Shown: piece by piece, positions 1 to 8,969 of the stretch
Numbering within the stretch: the first letter of the stretch is position 1
Layout: the number at the start of each line of letters is the position of its first letter
Source of the DNA: Bradyrhizobium sp. DOA9
GTDB taxonomy: Bacteria > Pseudomonadota > Alphaproteobacteria > Rhizobiales > Xanthobacteraceae
Assembly (NCBI RefSeq): GCF_000617845.2
Contig: NZ_DF820425.1
Coordinates: forward strand, 3,151,725-3,215,724
Direction: 5' to 3'
DNA length: 64,000 nt
Notes under the pieces: generated by a model
Told to the model about the DNA's origin: nothing
Seen by the model: the letters and a program-made list of their open reading frames with translations, nothing else
Database searches by the model: none
Program-made: the position numbers and the translations under genes

Positions 1-91
1 GCTGCTGCTTCAGCGTCACGCCCTCGGGGAAGAACGGGCCGCGCCAGGAGGCGTAGTGCCAGCCCGAAGTTCCGATCAGAACGCGCGCCAT
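1..91 (-). CDS. DUF72 (YecE-like) family protein, N-terminal fragment
   Basis: The minus strand from the ATG at 91 reads MARVLIGTSGWHYASWRGPF and continues off the left edge of the window, so only about 30 residues are visible. The opening IGTSGWxYxxWxGxFxP is the characteristic N-terminus of DUF72/YecE proteins, a TIM-barrel family of unknown biochemical role. The gene is divergent from the small gene at 182. Function cannot be stated beyond the family; the fragment is short but the motif is distinctive. Confidence 0.75.
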   Translation of the reverse strand, partial: MARVLIGTSGWHYASWRGPFFPEGVTLKQQ

Positions 92-181
92 GTGTCACGT
101 ACCATCCGTTGCCATTCGCCGGAGGGAACGCCCGTGTAGCCGATACGTTTCTCGTCGGCATCAACGTGAGGACCGGAACCG

Positions 182-397
182 ATGTACGCGCTGTTCGAAG
201 GCAACAAGCAGATCGGCAATCCCTTTCCGACCGAGAAGGAGGTGTGGGAAGCCGCCTTGATCGAAGGCCTCGTGACCGATGTCCCGGTCGCCGACGAGGA
301 GGGCGGCCACATTCTGCCGGCCGGCTATCACGTCGAGCGCGTGGATGAGACATTCGCGCCGCGGCCGGACTGGAAGCTGCCGCGCGAGGTCTCGTGA
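182..397 (+). CDS. Small conserved-looking hypothetical protein (71 aa)
   Basis: A 71-residue acidic soluble protein beginning MYALFEGNKQIGNPFPTEKE and ending PRPDWKLPREVS. A GAGGA sequence lies about 9 nt before the ATG. It has no membrane segment or signal peptide and no motif I recognise. It ends one base before the stop of the convergent amidohydrolase gene at 399, and such tight packing supports it being a real gene. No function is assigned. Confidence 0.6.
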   Translation: MYALFEGNKQIGNPFPTEKEVWEAALIEGLVTDVPVADEEGGHILPAGYHVERVDETFAPRPDWKLPREVS

Positions 398-398
398 G

Positions 399-1586
399 CT
401 AGTTCGACGCCAGCGCCGCCTTGGCTACCTCGGCCATCCAGCTTGATGCCACCGGCAGGATCGCGTCGTTGAAATCGTAACGCGGGCCGTGCAGCTCGGC
501 GCCGTCGCGCAATTCGCCGTTGCCGATCCAGACGAAGGCGCCGGGCCGCTGCTGCAGATAATGGGCAAAATCCTCGCCGGCCATGCTGGGCGCGAGATCG
601 CGCCGCACCGGCGGCGCAACCTTCTCCGCGGCGATGCGGGCGAGCTCGGCCTCGTCAGCCGTGTTGATCACGACGCCGACACCCCAGACGATCTCGGGCG
701 TGACCTTGACGCCGAAGCTGGTCGCGATTCCGGCGCAGGTGCGCTCGATGCCGTCGAGGATGATGTCCTTGACCGCCTCGCGATGGTAGCGCAGCGTGCC
801 GCGGATGGTGACGCGGCCGGCGATCTGGTTCGCCGCGGTGCCGCCTTCGATCGTGCACAGCGACAGCACGGCGGTGTCGAGCGGATCGATGCTGCGCGAG
901 GTGACCGATTGCAGCGCGACGATGAGGTGGCCTGCCGCCACCACGGGATCCCGCGTCAGATGCGGCATGCCGGCGTGCCCGGCATGACCCTCGATCGTGA
1001 TGGTGATGCGCCCGCCGGAGGCCATGACGACGCCGTCGTGCACCGCGATGGTGCCGGCGGCAAGGCCCGGCCAGTTGTGGAAGCCGAATATCCGCTCCAT
1101 CGGAAACCGGTCGAACAGCCCGGCCGCGACCATCGCGCGCGAGCCGCCAAAGCCTTCCTCGGCCGGCTGGAAGATGAAATCGACCGTGCCGCTCCAATCG
1201 CTATCGGCGGCGAGCAGCACTGCTGCGCCCAGCAGCGCGACGGTATGGCCGTCATGGCCGCACGCATGCATCACGCCCGATGTCTGCGAAGCATAGGGCA
1301 GGCCGGTGTCCTCGGTGATCGGCAGCGCATCCATGTCGGCGCGCAGGCCGACCCGCCTTTGGGCGTGACCGCGCCTCAAGGTCGCGACGATGCCGTGGCC
1401 GCCGATGCCAGCCTCGAAGGGAATGCCGAGCTCGGCGAGCTTGTCCTGCACGAAGGCGGCGGTCTCCTTCTCCTGCAGCGACAGTTCGGGATGCGCATGC
1501 AGATGCCGGCGCCACGCGGTCAGTTTCTGGTGCAGTTCGGGGGACAAGGCAGGCGTCTCTCGCAAGGTGTCGGTTGCCGTCACCAT
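399..1586 (-). CDS. M20D-family amidohydrolase (hippurate / N-acyl-amino-acid hydrolase type)
   Basis: A 395-residue cytoplasmic zinc-dependent hydrolase of the M20D/amidohydrolase group, which cleaves N-acylated or N-aroylated amino acids. Visible signatures in order are HLHAHPELSLQE near residue 30, GLRADMDALPITE near 80, HACGHDGH near 105, QPAEEGFGG near 140 and MAGEDFAHYL near 340; these carry the metal ligands and the general-base glutamate of the family. The length is typical. It stands alone on the minus strand with a dispersed repeat upstream (1668-1832). The acyl substrate cannot be read from the sequence. Confidence 0.88.
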   Translation of the reverse strand: MVTATDTLRETPALSPELHQKLTAWRRHLHAHPELSLQEKETAAFVQDKLAELGIPFEAGIGGHGIVATLRRGHAQRRVGLRADMDALPITEDTGLPYASQTSGVMHACGHDGHTVALLGAAVLLAADSDWSGTVDFIFQPAEEGFGGSRAMVAAGLFDRFPMERIFGFHNWPGLAAGTIAVHDGVVMASGGRITITIEGHAGHAGMPHLTRDPVVAAGHLIVALQSVTSRSIDPLDTAVLSLCTIEGGTAANQIAGRVTIRGTLRYHREAVKDIILDGIERTCAGIATSFGVKVTPEIVWGVGVVINTADEAELARIAAEKVAPPVRRDLAPSMAGEDFAHYLQQRPGAFVWIGNGELRDGAELHGPRYDFNDAILPVASSWMAEVAKAALASN

Positions 1587-1667
1587 AGCGGATTATCACC
1601 GCCATGCACCCCGCGCCTTGGAATGCCTCGCGTGCAGCAATGTCGTTTGGTGCAAGCTCGGAAGAAG

Positions 1668-1832
1668 GTGCGCTCCCTCCTCCGCTTGCGGGGGAGGGTT
1701 GGGGAGAGGGTGTCTCCGCTTTGGGATTCCCCTAGAGGATAGAGCCCTCACCCGCGCCGGAGCCTGTCATCGGGCGCGCCTTCGGCGCGACCCGGTGGGC
1801 GCGACCTCTCCCGCAAAGCGGGAGAGGTGAGC
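1668..1832 (+). repeat. Dispersed intergenic repeat, CTCCCTC...GGGAGAGG type (copy 1)
   Basis: The element begins gtgcgctccctcctccgctt and ends cgcaaagcgggagaggtgag. Its two ends are each self-complementary (CTCC.CTTGCGG.GGAG and CTCTCCCGCAAAGCGGGAGAG), so it would form two hairpins in RNA or single-stranded DNA. Clear relatives lie at 9590-9732 (interrupted by an IS) and 41953-42081. It fills most of the 1587-1839 gap between two minus-strand genes. Confidence 0.8.
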
Positions 1833-1839
1833 TCCACTC

Positions 1840-2928
1840 CTACCCCGCCAGCTTCGCCAGCCCCTTCCAATCGAACCCGATCCCATGCCCGGGCCTGTCA
1901 GGCGCCAGCGCAAGGCCCTCCTTCAGCACCAGCGGATGCTCGATGTACGTGTCGAGCCCGAAACCGTGCGCCTCCAGATAGGAGCGGTTCGGGCACGCCG
2001 CGAGCAGATGCACGGTGATGTCATGCGCGCCATGACTGGTGACGGGCAAATTGAACGCCTCCGCCAGCCGCGCGATCTTCATGAACGCGCTGACGCCGCC
2101 GCAATTGGTGACGTCGGGCTCGGGATAGGACACCGCGCCGGATGCGATGTAGTTCTTGAACTCCCACAGCGAGCGCAGATTCTCGCCCGCTGCGATCGGC
2201 ACGCCGCCGGCCTGCATGATGCGCACATGGCCGGCGACGTCGTCGGGAACGATCGGCTCCTCCAGCCAGGTGAGATCGTAAGGAGCCAGAGCACGCGCGG
2301 CGCGGATCGCCTCCTCGACCGTCCATTTCATGTTGGCATCCGCCATCAGCGGAAAGCCGTCGCCGAGATGCTGCCGCATCGCGGACACTTTCGCGACGTC
2401 GGACTTGAGGTCGGGCCGGCCGACCTTCATCTTGATGGCGCGAAAGCCCTTGGCGAGATTGCCGTCGGTCTGCTTCAGCAGCGCATCGACGGAGAGATCG
2501 AGGTCGATGCCGCCGGCATAGCACGGCACGTGCGCATCGAAGCCGCCGAGCAGGCGGTACAGCGGCAATTTCGCGCGCCGCGCCTTCAAATCCCACAGCG
2601 CGATGTCGAGCGCCGAGAGCGCCAGCACCGTCGGTCCGCCGCGCCCGCCATAATGCAGCCCCCACCAGACATGATGCCAGAGGGCTTCGGTATCATCGGC
2701 CTCGCGCCCTTCGACCAGCGGCGGGATCTCGCGCTTGAGAATGTCGGCCACAGCCCCGCCATTGCGTCCGACCGTATAGGTGTAGCCGACGCCTTCGGCG
2801 CCATCGGCATCGCGGATGCGGCAGGTGATCAGCTCGAATGCGGTGATCTCGCCATGCGTGGAGTCCGACAGCGTGACGGGAAGGGGGATCCGGTAGAGCC
2901 CGGTCTCGATGTTGGCAATGCGCGGCAT
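1840..2928 (-). CDS. Mandelate racemase / muconate-lactonizing enzyme family protein (enolase superfamily)
   Basis: A 362-residue enolase-superfamily enzyme, which abstracts a proton alpha to a carboxylate of an acid-sugar or related substrate. The ATG at 2928 is chosen because GGGAGG lies just upstream; a longer in-frame reading would run into the palindromic repeat. Superfamily marks are the capping domain (residues 1-120), AIKMKVG with the KxK pair near 155, MADAN near 195, WLEEP near 223, AAGEN near 247 and TSHGAHDI near 297. The metal-ligand Asp/Glu/Glu and a His are present. The neighbouring M20 amidohydrolase may belong to the same catabolic context. The substrate is unknown. Confidence 0.87.
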   Translation of the reverse strand: MPRIANIETGLYRIPLPVTLSDSTHGEITAFELITCRIRDADGAEGVGYTYTVGRNGGAVADILKREIPPLVEGREADDTEALWHHVWWGLHYGGRGGPTVLALSALDIALWDLKARRAKLPLYRLLGGFDAHVPCYAGGIDLDLSVDALLKQTDGNLAKGFRAIKMKVGRPDLKSDVAKVSAMRQHLGDGFPLMADANMKWTVEEAIRAARALAPYDLTWLEEPIVPDDVAGHVRIMQAGGVPIAAGENLRSLWEFKNYIASGAVSYPEPDVTNCGGVSAFMKIARLAEAFNLPVTSHGAHDITVHLLAACPNRSYLEAHGFGLDTYIEHPLVLKEGLALAPDRPGHGIGFDWKGLAKLAG

Positions 2929-2952
2929 GTGGCCTCCCTGTTTTTTCTTCTT

Positions 2953-3036
2953 GCAGGATGGGTAGAGCGCAGCGAAACCCATCATCTTCGTCTTCGCGGG
3001 GGAACGATGGGTTGCGCTGCGCTCGACCCATCTACG
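2953..3036. repeat. Palindromic intergenic repeat GGATGGGTAGAGC...CCCATC (copy 1)
   Basis: An imperfect inverted repeat of about 84 bp: arm 1 reads aggatgggtagagcgcagcg and arm 2 gcgctgcgctcgacccatct, with an internal aacccatca/gatgggtt pair. Related copies occur at 5843-5923 and 57357-57441. It lies between the enolase-superfamily gene and the RTX-like gene and could fold in RNA as a long hairpin. Confidence 0.8.
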
Positions 3037-3156
3037 TACAGCGTTTAGCTGCAGGTTAAGCCGATCGCGCGGCGCGTACAATCTTCGGCGACGGCAGCGG
3101 CGACGGATCCGGCAGTCTCCTCGCCGAATCCGCCGCCGCGCCGAAGCCGCCAGCGC

Positions 3157-4359
3157 TCAGACGATGAAGTCCGTCGCCTCTAGCGAGGCCGCATGAACCC
3201 CGCTCAAGGTGATCGTGTCATTGGCGGAGAGATGAATCACCGCATTCCCCGAGCTGTCATCGCTGATGAGGCTGGACACGGCCGTCCAATCCGCAAAACC
3301 GTAGTCGTGCAGGTTGATCACGTCGAGTTCCCCTGCGGTGCTGCCGACCGCGATGTTGCCTTGATTGAAGTCGTTGATGACGTCGTTGCCGGAGCCGGCC
3401 GTGAAGACGAAGACATCGTTGTTCGGTCCGCCCCACAGCTGATCATTGCCCGCGCCGCCGTTCAGCGCGTCCGTGCCGCCGGTGATGGAGCCAGGCGCGG
3501 ACGGCGCATAAGTCCGCGCATCGCCGTAGAGATGATCGGTGAACTCTCCGCCATTGAGAGTGTCGTTGCCGCCACGCGCGTTGCCGGACATGTTCGGGGC
3601 ATCACCAACCAACTGGGAACCGTAGACGGTCGGGGGCTGCTCGCCACCGTTCGTGACGAAGCTCAAGGTGTCGTTTCCACCTTGCGCATTGTCATCCAAG
3701 GATGTGAGCGAATCGCCGGCGAGGCTTCCGCCTCCGATCGCCATGTCGCTGCTGATCCCCAGGGTGAGGTTGTCACTTCCGCCAATTGCGTTGCCGGTCA
3801 TGGCGCCGACGGCATCCCCGCTGAGGGTGGCCGTGCTTTCGAACGCATATTCGAACACGTTCAGCGTGTCGTTGCCGCCATGCGCGTTGTCGCTCATGGA
3901 TCCCCCGGCATCGCCGCTGAACACGTTCTGGAAGGCCCGCCCACCGGTCACGCCTGTCAGCGTGTCATTGCCGCCTTGCGTGTTGCCTGACATGTCGCCT
4001 CCGGCATCTCCGTAAATGGAGATGTTGGAGCGAAAATTGCCGCCGGCGTCGGCGGAGAGCGTGTCGTTGCCGCCCGCAGCATTGCCCAACATGGTCTCGG
4101 CGTCGCCCATAATGGTGGCGCCGCTGAAGGGATAATCCACGTTCGCCGTGAGCGTGTCGTTGCCGCCGTGGGAATTGCCCTGCATGACCGCGTCTTCGCC
4201 GATCAGCGTAACGAACACGTCCGCGTTGAGGATGGTTGCCGTCACGGTGTCGTTCCCGCCCCAGCCATCGATCGGGAAGTTCGGATCTCCGACGATGGTC
4301 GCGGTTTGGCTGAAGTCCGGAAAGGTGAGGATCAGGGTGTCGTTCGGCATCGTGCGCAT
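3157..4359 (-). CDS. RTX-like calcium-binding repeat protein, probably type I secreted
   Basis: A 400-residue acidic, Gly/Asn/Asp-rich protein with no N-terminal signal peptide. It carries about nine GGNDTL-type boxes (first at residues 34-39, then 65-70, 96-101 and onward) spaced roughly 31-37 residues apart. Each is preceded by a GDA...M.GNA segment, so the repeat unit is much longer than the 9-residue RTX nonapeptide. The C-terminus (NDVFVFTAGSGNDVINDF, then DVINLHDYGF) resembles the serralysin-type C-terminal domain used for ABC-type (type I) secretion. The ATG at 4359 has GGGAG about 9 nt upstream. No secretion apparatus is adjacent. Structural or adhesive function is inference. Confidence 0.75.
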   Translation of the reverse strand: MRTMPNDTLILTFPDFSQTATIVGDPNFPIDGWGGNDTVTATILNADVFVTLIGEDAVMQGNSHGGNDTLTANVDYPFSGATIMGDAETMLGNAAGGNDTLSADAGGNFRSNISIYGDAGGDMSGNTQGGNDTLTGVTGGRAFQNVFSGDAGGSMSDNAHGGNDTLNVFEYAFESTATLSGDAVGAMTGNAIGGSDNLTLGISSDMAIGGGSLAGDSLTSLDDNAQGGNDTLSFVTNGGEQPPTVYGSQLVGDAPNMSGNARGGNDTLNGGEFTDHLYGDARTYAPSAPGSITGGTDALNGGAGNDQLWGGPNNDVFVFTAGSGNDVINDFNQGNIAVGSTAGELDVINLHDYGFADWTAVSSLISDDSSGNAVIHLSANDTITLSGVHAASLEATDFIV

Positions 4360-4627
4360 GGCGCATCACTCCCATTTCATTGTCAGTCGCGTGACTCTGA
4401 AAGCAGCGGAGGTCTCGGCGAGACGCACTGCGTTCACGCTTGAATCCGAATCTGCTTGGAGTTGATGGCGGAGGTTTGCTCCTGACTCGGTTTGATTGCG
4501 GCCGAGGAACCGCGTAACGGTGCTCGCCATCGATAGCAGCAGGGGACATGCGCGGACTTCACGGAAGCCGCGATCGACCCGTTAGATCAAAGCCGTGTTG
4601 AAGCGCTGTGACGTGTCGGCTGCCAAC

Positions 4628-5821
4628 TCACCGCATCGTCGACAGTTGCACCGCCAGCGCGCAGGCGCGGTCGTATTCGTCGAGGTTGATCCATTCGTCG
4701 ACCGTGTGCGCCTCGTTCTGGCCGGCGCCGAAGGTCACGGTCGGAATGCCGTGGCGGACCATCCAGTTGGCGTCCAGGCCGCCATTGGCGGCGCGCACGT
4801 TCGGAGTTCCGCCCACTGCGGACACCGCCTCGATCGCGCGTTTGACGACCGGCAGGTTCTCCTTCATGCGGAACGGATAATAGTCGGTCTCGGCCTTGAA
4901 CTTGACCTTGCCGGACTTGCCTTGCGCGTTCGTCACCTTCTTGGCCGCCTTCTCGAACGCGGCCTTGTAGGCCCTGGTGATCTCCTTGAAGAACTTTCCG
5001 TCATGGCTGCGGCTCTCGCCGCGCACATGCACGTAATCGGTGACGACGTTGGTGGCATCGCCCGCGGGGCGGCCTTCGCCGCCGGTGACCGGGCCGACAT
5101 TGCTGGTGCCTTGCTTCTTGCCCTTCACCACCTTGCCGAACCAGCCGCCGGCCTTCACGTCGGCAAGCGCCAGCGCCATGATCATGGTCGAGGAGATGCC
5201 GCGCTCGGGGGCAACGCCGGCATGCGAGGCGCGGCCGAAAATCTCGACGGTCCAGCGGTCGGCGCCGACAGCCCCGATCACGACGTTGGAGGCCGAGCCG
5301 CCGTCATAGTTGAACGCCATCACCGGTTGGCCGAGCTCGTCGAGCTTGACGTGCCGCGCGCCGTAGAGCCCGCTCTCCTCGCGCACGCAGAACAGCAGCG
5401 TGATCGGCGGATGATCGAGCTTCTGCTTGGCGAGCTCTGCGGCCAGCGTCACCAGCACGCCGCAGCCGCAGCGATTGTCGCCGCCGAGCGCGGTCTTGGC
5501 GTCATTGACGATCTTGCGCCCGGACAGTTTGGGCTTGGCGCCGGCGCACAGCGGCACCGTGTCCATGTGGGTCATGAACATGATCCGCGGCTGGTTGTGC
5601 AGCGCGCCGCGGCCGGGCAGGTCGACGATGAGGTTGCCGGTCTCGGTCGGCACCGGAATGCGCGTGTTGGCATCGTCGAGCCGGATCGCCTTCGCCGGCA
5701 CGCCGGCCTCCTTCAGCGCAGCAATAAGCTCCCGCCCGATCGCCGCCTCCTGTCCGGTGACGCCCTCGACGGCGAGGAAGCGCATGAGACGATCGGTGGC
5801 GGCTTTGGTGTCGACAGGCAT
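4628..5821 (-). CDS. M20-family metallopeptidase, peptidase T-like
   Basis: A 397-residue cytoplasmic di-zinc exopeptidase-like protein. Family motifs are FMTHMDTVP near residue 90, ALGGDNRCG near 118 with the bridging Asp, REESG near 154 with the catalytic and ligand glutamates, and GGLDANW / FGAGQNEAHTVDEW near 355-385 with the C-terminal His ligand. The arrangement fits PepT/M20B-type tripeptidases or related carboxypeptidases. The next gene upstream on the same strand is an MFS transporter, separated by the palindromic repeat at 5843-5923. The exact peptide substrate is unknown. Confidence 0.82.
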   Translation of the reverse strand: MPVDTKAATDRLMRFLAVEGVTGQEAAIGRELIAALKEAGVPAKAIRLDDANTRIPVPTETGNLIVDLPGRGALHNQPRIMFMTHMDTVPLCAGAKPKLSGRKIVNDAKTALGGDNRCGCGVLVTLAAELAKQKLDHPPITLLFCVREESGLYGARHVKLDELGQPVMAFNYDGGSASNVVIGAVGADRWTVEIFGRASHAGVAPERGISSTMIMALALADVKAGGWFGKVVKGKKQGTSNVGPVTGGEGRPAGDATNVVTDYVHVRGESRSHDGKFFKEITRAYKAAFEKAAKKVTNAQGKSGKVKFKAETDYYPFRMKENLPVVKRAIEAVSAVGGTPNVRAANGGLDANWMVRHGIPTVTFGAGQNEAHTVDEWINLDEYDRACALAVQLSTMR

Positions 5822-5842
5822 GGAGTTGAATTCCTTGACTCG

Positions 5843-5923
5843 TAGGATGGGTAGAGCTCTTCGCGAAACCCATCACTTCTCGGCAAGAATGATGGGTTTC
5901 GCTTCGCTCTGCCCATCCTACGA
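5843..5923. repeat. Palindromic intergenic repeat (copy 2), overlaps an MFS stop codon
   Basis: Arms gtaggatgggtagagctctt and ttcgctctgcccatcctac are inverted complements with internal gaaacccatca and tgatgggtttc. The distal arm ends cccatcctac and supplies the TAG stop of the minus-strand MFS gene (codon 5918-5920). A transcript leaving that gene would immediately enter this hairpin. Confidence 0.82.
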
Positions 5924-7162
5924 ACGCGGCGAGGTGTAAGTCAAAAAGATCGCAACGCCGAGCGCCAGCGCCGCCGCCATGAACAGCAGCACCGCCGGCA
6001 GCCCCGCGAGTGCGGCCACCGCGCCGGTGACGGATTGCATCAGCGCGGTGCCGAGAAAGAAGGCGAGATTGACGGCCGCGAGTGCTTTTCCTGCGACCTG
6101 CGCATCGACGAGTTGCCTGGACATGCCGAACAGCAGCGGCTGCGCCGAGGTGAAGAGCCCGATGAGCACGAACAATGCCAGATCATAGGACGGCGGCATG
6201 AAGTTCACGCCGAACAGCCATGCAACGGCAAGGTGAGGCGCTCCCAGCGCCATCAGCGCGAGCAGCAGCGCCGCGATCGCGTGCGTGCCGGCGACCAGTT
6301 CGCGGCGGCGGCCGAGCCTGCGGTCGATCATGCCGACCAGCAGCGGGCCTGCGATCATCGCCAGCGTGAACGCGCCGAGCTGGTTGCCGGCCTCGACCCG
6401 CGTCAGTCCCTTGATCTCCATCAGCCAGGGTCCGCCCCAGAGGCCGCGCAGCACCAGCGTGCTCGCCAGCGACACCATCGCCAGCGCGATCACGCCGCGC
6501 AGCGGCCGCGACAGGCCGAGCCTGACCACGTCGACCATCTGCGACAGCGGCGAGGAATCGTCCTTGTGCTCGGCGGGCTGCTGCGGCACCAGCACGAACA
6601 CCGCGAGCGCCACCACGACGCCGCCGATCGCGGAGATCCAGAACCCGGCGCGCCAGCCGTAAGCGTCGATCACGAAAGCGAGTGGGCTTGCCGACAGCAG
6701 CATGCCGATATTGCCGATCGACAGGATCGCGCCCGACCACAATCCGAACCGCGCCGCCGACAATTGCTTGGCTGCGAGCGTCATCGGGCACATCAGCATG
6801 CCCGAGGTGGCGACGCCGAGCAGCAGCTGCCCGACGGCGAAGCTCTCAGGCCCGGTCGCAAACCCCGACGCCATCGCGCCGAACACGGTTCCCGCCAGCA
6901 GGGCGAGTGCTACCGGCCGCACGCCGAACCGGTCCATCGCCGCGCCAACCGGGATCTGCGAAGCCGCAAAGGCGAAGTGATAGACCGACGTGAGGCTCGC
7001 CAGCGCCTGCGGCTCGATGTGGAAATCCGCCGCCATCAAATCGAGGCTCACCGCCGGAATGGTGCGCAGCAGGGTGGAGAGCATGTGGCCGCAGGCGAGC
7101 GCGACCAGCGCGAAGATCAGCGCGCGGGTGGCGGTGCCCGCGTCGTCGCCGGCGTTGGTCAT
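5918..7162 (-). CDS. MFS transporter
   Basis: A 414-residue polytopic inner-membrane protein with about 12 hydrophobic segments, typical of the major facilitator superfamily. Segment 2-3 carries GAAMDRFGVRPVALALLAG, matching the MFS loop 2-3 motif (GxxxDRxGxRxxL), and a second half-motif MIDRRLGRRRELV lies near residue 255. The start MTNAGDD at 7162 is preferred over an upstream in-frame extension that lacks hydrophobicity. The stop lies inside a palindromic repeat. Substrate and direction are unknown; proximity to an M20 peptidase allows, but does not prove, peptide or amino-acid transport. Confidence 0.85.
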   Translation of the reverse strand: MTNAGDDAGTATRALIFALVALACGHMLSTLLRTIPAVSLDLMAADFHIEPQALASLTSVYHFAFAASQIPVGAAMDRFGVRPVALALLAGTVFGAMASGFATGPESFAVGQLLLGVATSGMLMCPMTLAAKQLSAARFGLWSGAILSIGNIGMLLSASPLAFVIDAYGWRAGFWISAIGGVVVALAVFVLVPQQPAEHKDDSSPLSQMVDVVRLGLSRPLRGVIALAMVSLASTLVLRGLWGGPWLMEIKGLTRVEAGNQLGAFTLAMIAGPLLVGMIDRRLGRRRELVAGTHAIAALLLALMALGAPHLAVAWLFGVNFMPPSYDLALFVLIGLFTSAQPLLFGMSRQLVDAQVAGKALAAVNLAFFLGTALMQSVTGAVAALAGLPAVLLFMAAALALGVAIFLTYTSPRS

Positions 7163-7395
7163 GAGCGTCCCGTCCCGAGAAGGTTTTGGGGTGGGGTACC
7201 ATGATCGAGGGGGCAGACGCCAAGGGCGGCAGCGGGACCCCCTCATGCCGGAATGTAGCTGCTCTGGTCGCGACCACTCGCTTGGCAAGGCCTATCCAGG
7301 CCGCGGGTGAACCGGAACGAGCGCCAAGACGTTACCCTGGGAAAACGTGGTATCCTGCTCACCAGGAAGCGCCATGACATGCGGTTGCAGCGGCA

Positions 7396-8826
7396 ATGTC
7401 TTCGTCCGAGAGTACCAGTCAGACGGCCAGTGACGCGGCCCGCCGCGAGCGGCGAAGGAGCAATTTCCTGCTGCTGGTTCTCGCAGTTGGGTTTCTCGTG
7501 TTCGGCGTCGCAGCGGGGGCGCTCTATTACGCATTGCGGCCAGAGATTCTCCGGATCGCGGTCGGGCCGGCTGGCAGCGACGATTACAAGGTCATTCAGG
7601 CGATGGCCGATGCGTTCGCCAGCGAAAGCCGAACTGTCAGGCTGCGTCTGATCAAGGCCGACGGAGCGATGGAAGCTCTCGCTTTGCTTGGGTCTGGCAA
7701 GGCCGATCTCGCCGTCGGCCGCGGCGACCTGGACATGCCGGCCGAGGCGCAGACCGTCGCCGTCGTACGCAAGAACTTCGTCGTGCTCTGGGCGCCATCC
7801 GGGCTTGCGGGCAAGAGTTCGAAAAGAAAGCCGTCGCTGAAGATCAAGGAGGTCGCCGACCTTGCAGGGCGTCGTGTGGGCGTGATCGGGCGGACGCCGG
7901 TCAATCCCGCGCTGCTACGCGTCATCCTGGGCGCCACCGGAGTGCAGCCCGACAAGGTCGCCGTGGCGCAATTCGGCACCGACCAGATCGATGAGCTCGC
8001 GCGCGATCTCACCCTCGATGCCTTCATGGCGGTCGGGCCCCTCGACAGCAAGATCACCTCCGACGCCGTTGCCGCAACGGCGCGGGCGCGGGGCGAGCCG
8101 AAGTTTCTCGCCATCGAGGCATCGGAGGCGATCTCGATCAAGCATCCCCGCTATGAATCGGAGGAGATTCCGCCCAGCGTTTTCAATGCGGATCCGGCCT
8201 GGCCGGGCGACAAGGTTGAGACCGTCAGCGTCAGCCATTTGATCGTGGCGAGAAAGAGCCTGCCCGAGGCGACGGTCGCCGCGTTCTTCCGCCAGCTCTT
8301 CGCCGTTCGTCAGGCGATCGCGAGGCAGGTCCCAGGCGCTGCACACATCACCAAGCCCGACCTCGAGAAGGACGCCGAGCTGCAGGTACATCGGGGCGCA
8401 GCGGCCGTCATCGACGGCAACGAACGCACGTTTCTCGACCGCTATGGCGACTATTTCTGGTTTGGGCTCCTGCTTCTCTCCGGAATCGGCTCCGCCGGCG
8501 CCTGGTTGCGGCGCTATTTGAACCGCGACGAAAGGGACGACAACACCAGCCATCGCAACAGAATCCTGGCCATGGTTTCCAGCGCGAGGACCGCGGAATC
8601 CAATCAGGAGCTCGTGGCATTGCAGCGCGAGGCCGATACCATCATCGCCGAGACGCTCGAATGCTACGATGACGGCGCGATCGAGCAAGAGGAGCTCGCG
8701 GCCTTCGGCCTGGTGCTCGATCTCCTGAGCAATGCCATTGCCGAGAGGCGAGCGGCATTGCAACGGTCCAATCTCGAAACGGTTCGGGGCGCGGTGGCAA
8801 GCCATGGCGGTGCGCCGCGGGGATAA
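7396..8826 (+). CDS. TAXI-family solute-binding protein, membrane-anchored at both ends
   Basis: A 476-residue protein. A basic N-terminus (ARRERRRSN) precedes a transmembrane helix at about 23-47. Then comes a periplasmic TAXI-type receptor domain (LRIAVGPAGSDDYKVIQAMA, later LGSGKADLAVGRGD and LAGRRVGVIG). A second hydrophobic helix (YFWFGLLLLSGIGSAGAWL, about 352-372) is followed by roughly 100 charged helical residues, probably cytoplasmic. TAXI receptors normally feed TRAP transporters, but no TRAP permease is adjacent. The tail therefore suggests a signalling or scaffold variant (inference). Confidence 0.8.
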   Translation: MSSSESTSQTASDAARRERRRSNFLLLVLAVGFLVFGVAAGALYYALRPEILRIAVGPAGSDDYKVIQAMADAFASESRTVRLRLIKADGAMEALALLGSGKADLAVGRGDLDMPAEAQTVAVVRKNFVVLWAPSGLAGKSSKRKPSLKIKEVADLAGRRVGVIGRTPVNPALLRVILGATGVQPDKVAVAQFGTDQIDELARDLTLDAFMAVGPLDSKITSDAVAATARARGEPKFLAIEASEAISIKHPRYESEEIPPSVFNADPAWPGDKVETVSVSHLIVARKSLPEATVAAFFRQLFAVRQAIARQVPGAAHITKPDLEKDAELQVHRGAAAVIDGNERTFLDRYGDYFWFGLLLLSGIGSAGAWLRRYLNRDERDDNTSHRNRILAMVSSARTAESNQELVALQREADTIIAETLECYDDGAIEQEELAAFGLVLDLLSNAIAERRAALQRSNLETVRGAVASHGGAPRG

Positions 8827-8969
8827 AGTGTCGTGGGTGCCTTCGCCGTGCGCGCGACGGTTGCAATCATCGTCTCGGCAAACTCACTTTCGCTATCCAG
8901 CGCTTCCGCTAGCGGTCATTGGAACAAAAAAGACATCGTCTCTCTTACCTAGGTGAAGGAGACCTGATC

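Noticed and set aside
7292..7534. Minus-strand 80-codon frame across the TAXI gene start
   Set aside because: No homology-like features, no Shine-Dalgarno, and it overlaps the signal-anchor region of a convincing plus-strand gene.
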